From: Hyphodiscus hymeniophilus
Lineage: Eukaryota; Ascomycota; Leotiomycetes; Helotiales; Hyphodiscaceae
Direction of reading: 5' to 3'
Assembly (NCBI GenBank): GCA_016508695.1
Contig: VNKQ01000009.1
Span: 682,001-746,000 of the forward strand
DNA: 64,000 nt
Under the pieces are notes generated by a model. That model saw only the letters and a program-made list of their open reading frames with translations. It was not told the DNA's origin and did not search any database. The translations under genes and the position numbers were made by a program. Shown here in pieces: positions 1-11,604 of this stretch. Numbering within the stretch: the first letter of the stretch is position 1; each line of letters opens with the position of its first letter.

Positions 1-158
1 TTCGGCGGTGGAGGGGGGTCCGCGGCTGTGGCAAGTCCTCGACTTTGCTGGGTTGACCCGGAGCTGGGTAATCGTGCAACGGCAGAGCAGGTCGATGGGA
101 GGATACGAGTTGAGAGACTGGCGACGGCCTTGGGAGAAGGCGCATGTCGCGAGAGCAT
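1..158 (-). CDS. 5' end of a mitochondrially targeted protein (partial)
   Basis: An open frame starts at an ATG at 158 on the minus strand and runs off the left edge of the window without a stop (52 codons plus 2 bases). The predicted N-terminus begins MLSRHAPSPKAVASL. It is rich in Arg, Ser, Ala and Leu and has no acidic residue until about position 47. An SRGLATAAD segment then leads into a run of prolines. This is the usual look of a cleavable mitochondrial presequence, with a likely processing site near the SRGLAT segment. The mature protein lies outside the window, so I cannot name the enzyme. It is divergent to DCTN6 across a 466-bp spacer. The presequence call is inferred from composition; an intron just left of the edge is possible. 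Confidence 0.55.
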   Translation of the reverse strand, partial: MLSRHAPSPKAVASLSTRILPSTCSAVARLPSSGSTQQSRGLATAADPPPPP

Positions 159-624
159 CGTGATATATTGTTGTGCTCAATTGAGCTGCGTTGGGGAGGA
201 GTTGTGGTTTGGTTTATTGCAGAGGGAAGAAGTCATCATCGATGAATGTGAGATGATTGGTTGCCGAGATACACCATGAATCCAAGCTCGTTGGTTTTCT
301 CGGCCACCGTACTCGAGTACTAGATCGCAAGGCTGAATATTTACCTCGAGGCAACGAGTTTCTACCAAGAACTTCAATCATTGTACAAGATCATGTTGCT
401 AGTTGTCCCATAAGCCAGAGCGGGCAGTTTCGGCTTGTCCACTGCAGAATTACGTAAACAGTGAGCGGCGTCAACATCCCATTCAATCAAGCAATTCCGA
501 TGTCTGATTATTTCCACCCCCAGGCTGAAGAACTTATTCCAAAAACCAATGACTTGGATTGGATCAAACAGAAGTCATTTAATCATACTTCCTACCTCCG
601 CCCGCACAGGGAGAAGACTTCAAC
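159..624. promoter_or_regulatory. Divergent spacer, presequence gene / DCTN6
   Basis: This 466-bp spacer separates two head-to-head starts and should contain both 5' leaders and promoters. I see no clear TATA box and no conserved site I can name. Confidence 0.4.
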
Positions 625-1238
625 ATGTCGTCCTCAAAGCGAGCGTCCACTATGCCAGCGGCACCCAAACCTCCAACATCCCTCTCCTCCACGCTCGTAA
701 TAGCAGACAACGCAGCTCTCACCGGCACCCACCTCATAACACTCGGAAGCAACACAGTCGTACATCCACGAACGAAATTGAGCTCAGCCTTTGCACCCAT
801 CAAAATCGGTAGCAGCTGTATTATCAGCGAACGAAGTGCGATTGGCCTCCAAAGTGCGCCCGCTGAGGATGAGAAAGATGGCGTTGTGTTTGAGAATGGT
901 GTCATTGTGGAAGTCGGAGCAGTGGTGGAAGCCAAAAGGATAGGGGAGGGCTCTGTGATAGAAGTCAATGCAAAGATTGGGAAGGGTGTTGTAATTGGAA
1001 AGGTATGAAATCTGCGTACTGGAAAGATTTTGTGCTAAGATTAGAACAGCATTGTAAAATCGGATCTATGTGCGAAGTTGCGGATGGGGAGGTTATTCCC
1101 GACTTCACGGTGATATATAGCAACGGACTTCGAAGGATAGATGCTAGTGGTATTGAAAACTTGAAGTTGAAGATGGTCGGTAGGCAAGTGGACGTTCTGA
1201 GGAAGCTCATACCCACCAATTTGGCCAAATTTCAATAA
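625..1238 (+). CDS. DCTN6: Dynactin subunit 6 (p27), left-handed beta-helix protein
   Basis: Two exons, 625-1002 and 1050-1238, join in frame across a 47-bp intron (donor GTATGA, acceptor AACAG) to give 188 aa, close to the roughly 190 aa of animal DCTN6. Repeated hexapeptide-like turns (for example NGVIVEVGAVVEA, GKGVVIGK and HCKIGSMCEV) form the left-handed parallel beta-helix of the family. The C-terminal part has the family pattern IPDFTVIYS...LRRID, followed by a helix ending in LRKLIPTNLAKF. In dynactin, p27 pairs with p25 at the pointed end of the Arp1 filament and helps dynein bind cargo, notably early endosomes in fungi. The first ATG with an in-frame beta-helix was used as the start. 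p25 (DCTN5) is the alternative, but the C-terminal motif fits p27 better. Confidence 0.85.
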
Positions 1239-1527
1239 AGAATCTGGCTTGACCCATTCTTTGTCTACGAATCCTCTCACCAGTTCGTCCAGCTCATTGA
1301 GGTACACACAGTGCAGCAGTCCCATGATGTTCATTTATCTCATGCAAGTCGATTTTCGTTGCGCAAATGCGAGCGCTCTCTTGCTACATTGCAAGTCTCT
1401 TTTCCCTTTTTCTCTTCTTACATCTCCGCAATGCTGTAAAACTCCCACATGCGCCATCCAGTTCAACAAATGAAAGCCGCCTGGCTATGCTAGCGAACAA
1501 TATGATACATCCTGCACTCCGTGTACC

Positions 1528-4500
1528 TCAACCCTCCTGACCACCTCCTCGCGCTCGCTTACCAGGACCCTGTGGACCTCCCATCGAACCCTCCTCACGG
1601 GGTCGTTTTAGCGCGTTGGCTGGAACAAAAGTTGAAGCTCCGGGATTTATACCGGTGCCTCGTCCACCAGGACTTCCTCTGCCACGCCCGCCCCCGCCTC
1701 TAACTTGGTACACACCACCACCACCGCCTCGTTGTCCGCGGTTTGCGGCCCCTCCCCGAGTTGGAATTCCAGATTGCCTATTATTGTTGCTACTGGCTTG
1801 GGGTGCCTAATTTGGTTAGGATGAGAGGAACAGATGGAAGTGAGGGCTCACGGAAGGAATGTTGCTGGCAGGGCCGGCTGTGCCATTCGGAGCATGAATG
1901 CTTGGCGGCTGTGGTGATGGCTGTGTTTGTACTTGTGCTTGTGTTACTTCCGTGCTGGGAGCCTCTGACTTAACTTGTTCCGCTGGTTTGGGAGCTGTCG
2001 TCCCATTCGGCCGAGTTGGAGGTGCTAGGAAAAAAGATTAGATGCGAATTGAAGTAAGCATTTAATGACCATACCTGCGACTGGCGCTGGAGGAGCTGCT
2101 GGAGCTTTCGCATCTTTAGCGATCGCCCAAACCTCACCAACAGGCTTCTCTGGTGTTTCATTTGCAGCCTTCTCGACTACTTCTAGTTTGGCTTTGGCGG
2201 CTCTGCTTTGATTTTGTGCCAAGTTGAGTTGCAAAGACGATTTCTTCTCCATCATATGAACCGCTTGGGTCTGAGAACCTTCAGCCTTTTGTTGGGCATC
2301 TGCAAACGCTTTTTCATGCTCCTCCTTGAGCTTCTGGGCCTCGGCTTCATGCTTGGTAATTTCCTCCTTCAGTGTCTGGGTCGCAGCGTCGACCTTCTTT
2401 TTGAGATTGACGGTGAAGAGGTTTCTGAGCAAGCTATTGGTTGCCAACAGGTCGCGCATGTGGTTATCTGACAAGCTACCTAGAATCTTTTTGATGGTGG
2501 GATCGCTAGAGACGATTTCGCGGATCTGTGCATCGGACAAATTGCTAAAATCAGGACTCGCGGGCTCTTCAGCCTTTACGATTGGAATGTCACTCGTCGC
2601 AGGCGGCTGGGATGTAGCGATTTCCGCTGGCTGTTGCTGAGTAGAATCCGCTGCAGACGGTACAGCGGGCTGGTTTTCCGCAAGCCAAATCTGCTTCTCT
2701 TGCATGAGCTTCAAACGGTATTGGTCTTCGAGTTCAGTCTGAATCTGAGCCTTCTGCGACTGTTTGGAGTCTTGAAGAATTTTGTTCAAAGAAGATTTCA
2801 TCTTGTCAGATCGTTGCTTGAGAACAGCTTCTTGGGATTCTTCGATCTCGGCAGCCTTCCTTTGAGCTTCTTTTGCATTCTCCTCGGCAGCCCCAATGCG
2901 GTCCTCTAGGGATTTTCTTTCGACCTCAGACATCGTAGCTTTCGGGGTCTCATCGATCTGTCCCTCCTCGTTGCTATCATGCATGACGCTGTCCGATACT
3001 TGTGCAGTCTGCTTTCGTGCTTCTGATGCTTCTGCTACCGCAGTATCTCGCTCGGAGTTGGCTTTTTCCAGCTGCTCCCGCAAAGAAGCGAGCTGTTCTC
3101 CAAGCGATTGCTTTTCTCTCGTGACTTCATCCAACTGCTTGCGGAGCTCAGCAATCTGTTGATCAAGAGCTTCGTTGGGCTGGGAACTGGCTGAGGGCGT
3201 GACTGTGGCTTGGATTTCCTCAATAGGTTGAGGAGCGGCAGAGAGAGCCTGATCTCGATCAGATCTGGCCGTCTCAAGCTCTCGAGCAATGGACGCAAGT
3301 TTTTGCTCTGCGGCGTTCTTCTCCTGGATAGCTGTTTCTAGGTCTTGCTCAAGGGTTGAGAGCCGTTGCAGCAAAGTTTCTTTCTCCTGGATGACATTAT
3401 CTCTCTCCGTAGTTCTATCTCGGATCGTATTTGTTTGAGTTTTATTTCTTTCCTTGGCTTGCTCAACGATCTTTGTGCGACTTTGTTGCCAGGCCACCTT
3501 CTCGGCCTCCAGAGTTTCGCATTTCTCCTTCAGGGGCTGCTGCTCCTCCATCAAGGAGTCCTTTTCGGCGCGAAGACTCTCAATTGTCTCCTTGAGTAGT
3601 TCCATCTCAGCTGGATCGATACGATCATATTTTGAAATGATATCCTGAGTCCGCTTCTGCCAGCGATCGCGATCTTCTTGTAGTAGTCGCATCTCGCCAT
3701 CCGCCGTCTCCTTTCCGTGCTCGAGCTCTCGAATTTTCGTCTCCAGGGGCTGTATTTTCTCCATAAGCTCTTCAACTCGGTTCGTCTTCTCAGCCAATTG
3801 GATTTGAGCCTGTCGTGCCTCATTTCGCAACGTGACACTGGCCTCTCTATGAAGGTGCAGCTCCTGAAGCTGCTCCATGGTGTCTTTGTGCATTGTAGAG
3901 CTTCGGCCAAGGTCGGAATGAAGGCGTCGCTCTTGATCGAGCTTCAGTCTGCTTTCATCCAGCTGCGATTGGGTGTAGTCCAGTTGTTGTTTTAAGCGCT
4001 TGGCTTCCTGGACCTTGAGCTCGTACTGAACCTCAACTATTTCCTTTTCACGTCTTAAAAAGGTATTCAGCTCTCGGAGGCCATCTGCGGTGCGGTCATT
4101 GGTGGATTCTATTGCTGGAGATCCAGCTTCGGAACCAATCAAGGACGAACGACTCTGTTGCAAGGCCAAAACTTGAGCTCCAACATTGTCGAGCTGTTGG
4201 TGAAGGAGTTTGTTCTGGGCATTCACGTCGTCTCTTCGCGTTTTCAATTCATTCAGTTCTTGTTCAAATTGCTGGCGGCGTTCCTCCCAAGATGTTCCAC
4301 TCTGGCTAAGAGCCACTTGAGCAGATTCTGCTTGGGCTCTGAGACTTGCAGAAGCAGACTTCAGCTCGTTGTGCTCAGCTCGCAAATTCTGGAGTAATTT
4401 CGCAGCCTCGGCGTGCTTGACCAACTCATTCTCGTAATCTTGTTGGGCCTTGGTCGCAATGGCTGCTTGAGCACGGAGATCTTGCTGATGGAACTGGGCC

Positions 4501-7500
4501 GCCGTTGCATGTCGCTCGTCCTCGTCCTTTAGTCTCGCAATCTCGGCTTCCAAGATGGCCTTTTTGTCTTCGCTTTGTCTAGCGATCTCGGATTGTTGAT
4601 TTCGCAACGTTGTCAGCTCGTTATTTGTCGTGGTGAGCTCGGCCGAAATATCATCAATCCTTTGCTGGAATTCGCGAACTTTAGAATCTTTCTCCTCAAT
4701 GATTCGGTCCATTTCCTCTCGATACTGGTCCTGAGTGGCGTTCAGGCTCTGGAGTTCCTCCTCTGAAGATTGACTGATAGACTTGTACTGTTCCATCTGG
4801 TTCTTTGCATTCTCAAGTTCAGATTTGGAGAGATCCAAGTCTCTCTTCAATTCTGAGACTTCGATTGCAAGTTCCTGCTCGCGACTAATGGCATCATCTT
4901 CATTTGTGCTCTCGCCGCCAGCAGTAGCCTGTCGAGGGGTTGGTCTTGGTTGAAGCAGCTCCACCCTTTCTTCTGCACTCTTCAGTTCAATGTTCAGCTC
5001 ATCCACTCTTGACTGAAGATGATCACGGGTTGTCTTTGCAGCAACCAACTCTTCCCGAACTTGTCCAAGACTCGCAGCAAGTTCGTCGACACGCTTTTGA
5101 TTTTGTTGCGAATCGAATTCTTTTCGCAGTTGGGCATTCTTGTTATCTTCTACCTCATCATTGAGCTTGCGCTTTGTAGTTGACAGCTCAGACTCCAGGG
5201 ATTCCACCTGGGCCTGTAATCGACGACGCGTCTCAGAATCGGATAGTTCCCGCTCATTTTGCAGCGTTTGTTGATTAGAGATCAGGGTGTTCAACCGACT
5301 TTGTTCGTTTGTTAGCCGTTGGTTGTCCTGACTAAGACGATCTTGGATGTCCTTCCAGAGCTTCTTTTCTGCTTTGAGGTTTGAGTTCTCATTGCGCATG
5401 TTCTCTACCAAGCCCTTAGCCTCAATGAGGTCTTCGGCAACCTGTTGAGTTCGGAGGTCTTGTTTAGCAGCCGCTTCTGAGAGAATTTGTGAGCGCTTTT
5501 GTAGTTCAGTGTTCTCTTTCTGAAGCATGGAGTAATTAGAATGCAGCATCTCATAACGTTCAGTCGCAAGCGTAAGCTGGCTACTCGTCTTGGCAATCTC
5601 AGCTTGCAGTAATCCCTTCTCTAATGACATCTTCTCAAGTTGTTCCTTCATAGTGCGTCGGTCAGTCGTCTGCTCTTCTCGGTACTGATCGAAGTGGCCT
5701 TGTAATTCACGCAACAGAGTCGCGTAGTTTGCATTGTCTCTCTGTTCAATGGTAGGAACAACGCCATTTTGGTTTCCATCCACGGACTGGCCAAACATCG
5801 AAGCGAGATCTGAAGTCGGGGGTAATTGTCCGCGGTGTTGAAGCATACGCCGGAACATGTCTCGTTCCTTGATGTAACTTTCGGATCGTGTTACCATAGA
5901 CTTGAGTTCGTCCTTATAGTCCTCAATCTTGGCTTGCAGACTGTGAACCTCTTCGTGATCTTTTGCCGCTTGATGCTTGGCTGCCAACGCCTCTTCGCTC
6001 TCCATCTGCGCACCTAATTGTCTCGTGATCTTGAGCAGCTCTTCATTTCGTTCCTGGAGCTCTTTGACGTTGCGGAAAATGGTGAGTCTCTGGCTGATAA
6101 ATCGATCGGTATCAGTCATTCCCTCCAAATCTTCGTCGTTAACCTCGCCTCGAGCTAAACGCTCGAATTGTGCCCGCTCCGCTGTGCCCAATGCAGCTAG
6201 GCCTTGGTCTCGAGACTCCAAATCAAACAGAAGCATCTTAATCTGGGCGCTCAGATCCCGAAGTTGTCGACGGAGAATCATGGCCTCTGCTTGTGATGTA
6301 GACGCCTCACTTTGTGCTTTTCTCACATCTTTCTTCGCACGATCTCTGTCCATCCCAACCTGGTCAACAAATGTTGACATGTCTACAACTGCCTGTTGGA
6401 GGCGATCCTGCTCAGCTAGTAGTTCTTCGATTTCAGGCTGCTTTGCTTCCAGCCCTTGCATCATTTCATCAACTTCCTTTTCGAAGCGTTCACTACGTCG
6501 TTTTTCGGTCGCGAGCAGGCCCTTGAGCTTATACACCTCTTCCATAGCCTGTGTTACAGTGACAGGTTTGGTACGAGCAGACCCAGGAGTTCCGAATTGG
6601 GCTGGAGATTCCGCTCTCCCATTCATGGAGCCATTGAAGCCATTTCGGGGAGTGCCTGGTACTGAACCTGCACGCTGTTGGGTGACGAGGACTTGTAGAC
6701 GGTCAATTTCGGCTTCTAATTCCGCAATTCGATGGTCGCATTGGTCTCTCTCAAGTCGCTCTGATTCAGCTTCTTGTCTCCATCTGCCTATCTCCTCCAC
6801 TGCATCATCTTTAGCTTTCTCGAATGCGGCCTCTACTTCTTGTAATCTGTTGCGATGGGTCTCCGTCTGCTCAGACTGAAGCTGGGCTAATCGCTTTACG
6901 CTTTCTAGTTCTTGTCTGTAATCTTCCCCAGTCTGAGCCGCAGATTCTTCGAGTCGTTGGACCTTGAATAACGACTCCTCTGCCTTCTTCTGAATTTCAT
7001 CGAGTCGATTGCGAAGTGCTTGCTCCGTGCGCTTTAAAGCACCAATATCGGAATTGGCTTCCTCATTGAGGCGCTGGAGCTCGGCAACTCTCGCGCCCTT
7101 CTCCTTGCGGAACTTCAGTGACTCTGCGGTCTTCGTCTTCAACTCGTTCTCGAACCACTCATTGTTTTTTTTGAAGAGTTCGACTTCTTGCTTAAGAGAT
7201 TGCTCTCGGAATCTAGCGCTGGAGGCTGCAGATTCGGCATTTTGGACGGATTGTTTGAGAGATGTGATTTGCAGAGCCAGCTCGAGTCCTTTCTGGTGTT
7301 GCTTCTGAAGATCTTGCGCGAGATTGTCGTTCGATGTAGTCTTCGATTCAAGTACAGCAAGGGTCTCGCGATTTGCAGCTTCGAGGGAGGAAATGCGCAT
7401 TCGAAGGGTTTCCACCTCAGACGTCGAAGTCGTGGAGGAAGATTTGAGAGTCTGGAACTCACTCTCGAGAGATGACCGACTGTTTTCTGTTGTAAAAAGT

Positions 7501-7832
7501 GGTTAGCTCACGAGTTGTGCCACGTAAGGATGGACCTCACCTTCTTCCTTTAGCTTTGTGCGGACTTCTTCAACTGTCTTTTGTGCCTTTTCCACTTGAG
7601 ATCTGAGACCTTCAACACGACTTTCTGAAGTCCTAACAGCATTCTCCAGCTCAATCTCAATACGCAGCTTGTCGGCACTTAGTTCATCGTGCTCGCGCGC
7701 CTGTGCCGTAACTGCTTTGAGGACTGCTTGGACGAGCTCTGCAGTTGGTGCATCAATAACGGTATCAAGAGTCTGCTTCGGGATGCGCAAATACCCCGAA
7801 AGGTAATCGACATCTATCACTGCTGTCGCCAT
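1528..7832 (-). CDS. MLP1: Nuclear-basket protein MLP1/TPR
   Basis: Four exons on the minus strand (7832-7541, 7486-2075, 2024-1852, 1806-1528) are separated by introns of 54, 50 and 45 bp. All junctions keep frame and give 2051 aa, the usual size for fungal Mlp1 and vertebrate TPR. Exon 2 alone codes about 1800 residues of nearly unbroken heptad coiled coil rich in E, Q, K, L and R. The tail after about residue 1880 turns to Pro/Ala/Gln low complexity. It ends in a Gly/Arg-rich segment (RGGGGRGRGSPGGRG) with a basic KRPRE patch near the C-terminus. MLP/TPR forms the filaments of the nuclear-pore basket and works in mRNA export quality control, chromatin tethering and spindle checkpoint localisation. 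The start is the first ATG of the frame (MATAVIDVDYLSGY). The divergent neighbour is TFIIE-beta. The C-terminal exons rest on splice signals and frame alone. Confidence 0.9.
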
Positions 7833-8351
7833 GATTTTGACGGTCCTTTGGAAAGGTTCCACTCAGGTTTGGTGGTAGAGCATCGAGAGGGCGTGTGATG
7901 TAGGTCGCGTTTGTTTGGATTGCGCTGCAGCTGGTGGAGCCTGCAACCAACGTGAATCGACACAAAAGTCAGGTTATAGATCTGCACATATCCAAGGGAC
8001 CTGGAGATCCAAACGTCAAATCCACTTGTTGCGTCTGAAAGACTCCGACGATGGGTTAAAAGACCTTTGTTCATTCAACAAGCTTCTTGAGGCGGTTGAA
8101 CTAAATCGTTAGCGCGGAGCGTGCTTTCGATTTACTAGGACCTTCTCAGCCTCGTCCCTTTCGAACCGACTACAGTGATTCAAAAACTACTTACTCCGCG
8201 CTCTTAAGCAGAAAAGTCTTCCACTTCGAGCTACAATTCAATCTCTCACTCTGCCCACGACGAAGTACAAATGATCGAGGGGCTAGCAGAGCTCTGAAAG
8301 AACGGCCTCTGCTCACTCCGCTCCCTACATTTTCCCACCACGGTCTGAATC
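7833..8351. promoter_or_regulatory. Divergent promoter, MLP1 / TFIIE-beta
   Basis: This 519-bp spacer lies between two opposite ATGs. It contains no credible ORF and no recognisable TATA box. Both genes are housekeeping, so a shared nucleosome-free promoter is likely (inference). Confidence 0.4.
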
Positions 8352-9369
8352 ATGTCTTCATATCTCGACAAACAGCAAGCAGCCTTCAGGAGCAACCTTG
8401 CGTCAACCTCATCCAAGATTGCCAGCCCAAAGCGCACACTCGAACCACCGGCTTCCGCTCCATCTCCTGCGCCATCGAACAGCTCTGCCACTTCAAAGAA
8501 CGAGAATAAGGATGGAAAGCGCAAGCGGGACGCCCAGAAAATTACCTACTCTCAGCCTGCGGTGACTGGGTACGGCGTTGAGGCTTTCACGCAAGTTCAA
8601 TTTGTCATCGACCACTTGAAGTCAAAAGGAGAGGCAAAGACGTTTCAGGAGATATTAGAGTATCTAAGCCAGGTGCACGTTGAGGAGGGTATGAAGAAGC
8701 TCATTAATCAGATTCTCAAGAAACACGACCGTGTCGAGTGGATTCCCGACCAAAAATCCAAGGCCTGGAACTCTGGTACCTTCCGGCACCGCCCAATCAT
8801 TAACGTCCGGAACAAGAAAGATCTGATCGGATATCTTCAAAGCAAGCCTGACGCTCAAGGAGTTTCTGTGAAAGATCTAAAGGATGGATGGCCTGATTGT
8901 GAGGATGCGATAAATGAACTCGAGGCCGGCCATAAGATTCTGGTTACGAGAACAAAGAAAGACAACCATGCACGTATGGTCTGGGCCGATGATCCAACTC
9001 TCTTCCACAAGATCGATAACGAATTCCATGCCATGTGGCGTCAGGTTGAACTACCGTCTGTTGACGAGCTCGTCCGAAAACTCCTCGAAGCTGGTCAGAC
9101 ACCCGCAAGTGAAGATCCTAGCAAGCGTGTCAAAGCTGCTCCAAAAGCGAAGGAGAAGAAGCGGAAAGCTCCGAGAAAGGGTGGTCGAACCACGAATACT
9201 CATATGGAGCATCTTCTCGTAAGTCAATGGGCACGAATATTGTTTTCCCGTCCGACTTGGGTCGGAGCAGTGGCTCTTGAGGCATCTCTTGAGATCAATT
9301 CCGTCGACCACAGAAGCAATTACTGACTCGCCCGTTACTCAGAAAGATTTCCCACACCTGAGACGTTAG
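8352..9369 (+). CDS. TFA2: Transcription initiation factor IIE subunit beta
   Basis: Exons 8352-9218 and 9343-9369 are joined across a 124-bp intron (donor GTAAGT, acceptor CTCAG) and give 297 aa. The second exon codes only eight residues (KDFPHLRR) before the stop. The N-terminus is Ser/Pro/Ala-rich. A tandem winged-helix core follows: the first unit begins near TGYGVEAFTQVQFVIDHL and includes the EWIPDQKSKAW wing, and the second covers INVRNKKDLIGYL to about MVWADD. The C-terminus is Lys-rich (KAKEKKRKAPRKGGR). TFIIE-beta pairs with TFIIE-alpha, helps place TFIIH at the RNA polymerase II preinitiation complex and supports promoter opening. Length and domain order match yeast Tfa2 and human GTF2E2. 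Without splicing the frame would extend 36 unrelated residues, so the spliced form is preferred. Confidence 0.88.
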
Positions 9370-9829
9370 GTCATTCACATGGCGTTGGTATGTATTTCAG
9401 CGATGGCGTTTGTATGGACACTGGGCGCAGAACATTACATAGTGGCGGCGTTTGGGACTGCGGTGGGGAAGACATTTGCATTAGGCGTTGCAGAGGGAGG
9501 AATGGCGTAAACAATGGACTTTTGTTGGTCCTGTATTTCGGGAAAACCAATACATTGCACACTCGTGATATTGCCTGCTTATGAGATCCTACCTATGGAT
9601 TATGAAACGTATGGTCAACTAGATTAATTCCTTCGAGGCCACTGGATACTCGTACGATCACGTGTGCTAAGAAGCGAGTACCTGAGACGCCATCGTCTTT
9701 GTCGATTTCTTTTGGCGGGGCGCCTCGGAGCTTTTGATTTCTAATCCCTTCCAACTGTACCCCACAATCATAACTTGATAAGTAATCTTTAATCTGTTCT
9801 TCCGTTGTGTGCTCCGTACTGTACTTTCA
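9370..9829. other. Intergenic spacer
   Basis: 3' region of the TFIIE-beta gene and promoter of the DsbA-like gene. A CCTCGG hexamer lies at 9723-9728. No ORF of substance is seen. Confidence 0.4.
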
Positions 9830-9836
9830 TATAAAT
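9830..9836 (+). promoter_or_regulatory. TATA-like box of the DsbA-like gene
   Basis: TATAAAT lies 50 bp upstream of the ATG at 9886, in a pyrimidine-rich leader context. The position fits a TATA element with a very short leader. It has not been tested against a transcription start. Confidence 0.35.
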
Positions 9837-9885
9837 GCGATTCCACGCAATCTTTAGTAAATCACCTCTCCTCTCTTTTTAGTGG

Positions 9886-10634
9886 ATGTTCCACTCAACT
9901 CTACGGAGAATGACGAAATTCAACATTGAAGTCGTAAGTGACACAGTGTGTCCTTGGTGTTATGTAGGGAAGGCGAAGCTTGAGAAGGCTATCAAAGCAT
10001 ACAAGGAGCTACACCCAAATTCGAACGATGAGTTCTCGACAACATGGATGCCGTTCTATCTCAATCCTGGCTCACCAAAAGTCGGTGCGTATTTGTATCC
10101 TTGCGAAATTGGTTGACAGAACACTGATTATTTGGAATAGGTGTCGACAAAACAGCATACTATAAAGCGAAGTTCGGTGAAGAGCGCACGGCGATGATGT
10201 TCGACCGGCTGGCACAGGTGGGTAAGGACTCGGGCATAAACTTCAAGTTTGGAGGCAAGACGGGCAATACAAGAGACAGCCATCGACTTATTCAACTGGG
10301 CAAGACGAAGTCTCCTGAGTTGCAAACTAGGGTTGTGGAAGAATTTTTCGCAGCATACTTCGAGAATGAAGGAGATATCACAAGTCATGAGGTGCTGCGT
10401 AAAGCTGCAGTGAAAGCTGGCTTGGATGCGAAGGAGGTCGACGAATGGTTGGAGAGCGACAAGGGAGGAGAAGCTGTGGACAGGGAGGTTGAAGAGGCAC
10501 AAATTAACCAGATCAGCGGCGTACCGAACTTCACGTTGCAGGGTAAATATGAAGTTGGAGGAGCCCAAGATCCTGGAGTTTTTCTGCGCTTGTTTGAGAA
10601 GATCAAGGCTGCCGAGGAGGGAGCGAAGGCATGA
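9886..10634 (+). CDS. DsbA-family thioredoxin-fold oxidoreductase (FrnE-like)
   Basis: Exons 9886-10084 and 10141-10634 flank a 56-bp intron (donor GTGCGT, acceptor AATAG) and give 230 aa. The N-terminal strand FNIEVVSDTVCPWCYVGK carries the CPWC redox motif (Cys22/Cys25 counted from the first ATG). An all-helical insertion follows, then a cis-proline loop (QISGVPNFTLQGKYEVGGAQ) and a terminal helix. This is the layout of the FrnE/2-hydroxychromene-2-carboxylate isomerase group of DsbA-like proteins. These act as cytosolic thiol oxidoreductases, or glutathione-dependent isomerases when the CxxC is reduced to a single Ser/Cys. Both cysteines are present here, so a redox role is favoured. No signal peptide is seen. 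A second ATG at 9910 lies directly before the domain and could be the true start, giving 222 aa. The substrate is unknown. Confidence 0.82.
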
Positions 10635-10998
10635 TGGGCCCTGAATATCGAACTTTGATTCTTTGCATGAATATTCAGAGTTTGTTTTCCTTGCCAAGAT
10701 GGTGTAAGATTGACATGGAGCTGTGCAGTAATGTATCATGTTTTTCAATAATGTTCTGCCTCTCCTCCGTGCTTGGAGATTCAGCTACGTCCGTACTCCA
10801 ATATTTACTATGCCGACGTGCCTTTCATGCCTATCTTACCATCCTTGATTCAAGATGGATGATCAGCTAAGATGGTTGGTTTGCATTCTCTCTTGCTTTA
10901 TCTAAAGCACGTTCGCCACAGACCGAGCAGACAAGAACACAATGTAAATGGAAGGTGCGCAAGTTCCTGGTACCATCCACTCCGGAGTCGCATCATTC
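10635..10998. other. Convergent 3' spacer
   Basis: 3' regions of the DsbA-like gene (plus) and the secreted-protein gene (minus). Nothing else recognised. Confidence 0.4.
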
Positions 10999-11604
10999 TC
11001 ACATCCATCCCGTACATTTTGTCAAGGTCAAATTTTCCCCAGGCGTATCATCTTGTGTGCAGATCCTAGTCGAGCTAGTCCGCCAACCCCTTCCCTCTTG
11101 CGCATCTCTCATGTTCACTTCCTCTCCACAATCAAACTGCGTCTCGCAGGCGTTCTGGCCACCACTGCTATAGCAAATGGGTGCGGGGAGAAGAGAGTGG
11201 CTGGCGTTCGTTCCATATTGTTTTCCACCATAGGTAACTCTTGGAGCCCGGTCTGGGTCCTGGAAAGTGATAGCCATGATCGAATCCAATTGGGATCTGA
11301 AGTAGATCGTCTCTGCGATACCGACCGAGGCTAGTTGTCCGAATTCATGACAAGTCCAGTTGTAGGCGTAGAGTTGTACGGCGAGAGTGCTGGGGTTGAC
11401 GAGGGTACCAAGGGTACATGTGTAATTGAATCTTGATATCGGATTAGCTTGAGTCCATTGGGAGGTTAGGAAGCAGTTTTCGTCAACGCGAGATCATACT
11501 TACTGTCTCCAAGAATCAGTAAAGGTACAGTAAGGGCCACCCGCAATAGCAAGCACACAATTGAAGAGATTAAGCAGCATAAGAAGCCATATGAGAGGAA
11601 CCAT
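10999..11604 (-). CDS. Small secreted cysteine-rich protein
   Basis: A two-exon gene on the minus strand, 11604-11504 and 11431-10999, has a 72-bp intron (donor GTAAGT, GCTAAT branch-like site, acceptor TCAAG) and gives 177 aa. The N-terminus MVPLIWLLMLLNLFNCVLA is a clear signal peptide, with cleavage likely near Ala19. The mature chain has eight cysteines (positions 26, 39, 61, 120, 129, 135, 158 and 173), an even number consistent with disulfides. It has sequons at Asn36, Asn58, Asn109 and Asn167. There is no membrane segment and no GPI-like tail. I do not recognise a family. Size, cysteine content and position next to an 8.6 kb gene-poor block fit a secreted effector-like or surface protein, but that role is inference. 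The two exons lie in different frames, so single-frame ORF searches miss the gene. Confidence 0.65.

Noticed and set aside
5977..6879. 300-codon plus-strand ORF
   Set aside because: It lies antisense inside the MLP1 coiled-coil exon and is rich in Ser, Arg and Cys, as expected for a shadow of Glu/Lys/Leu codons.
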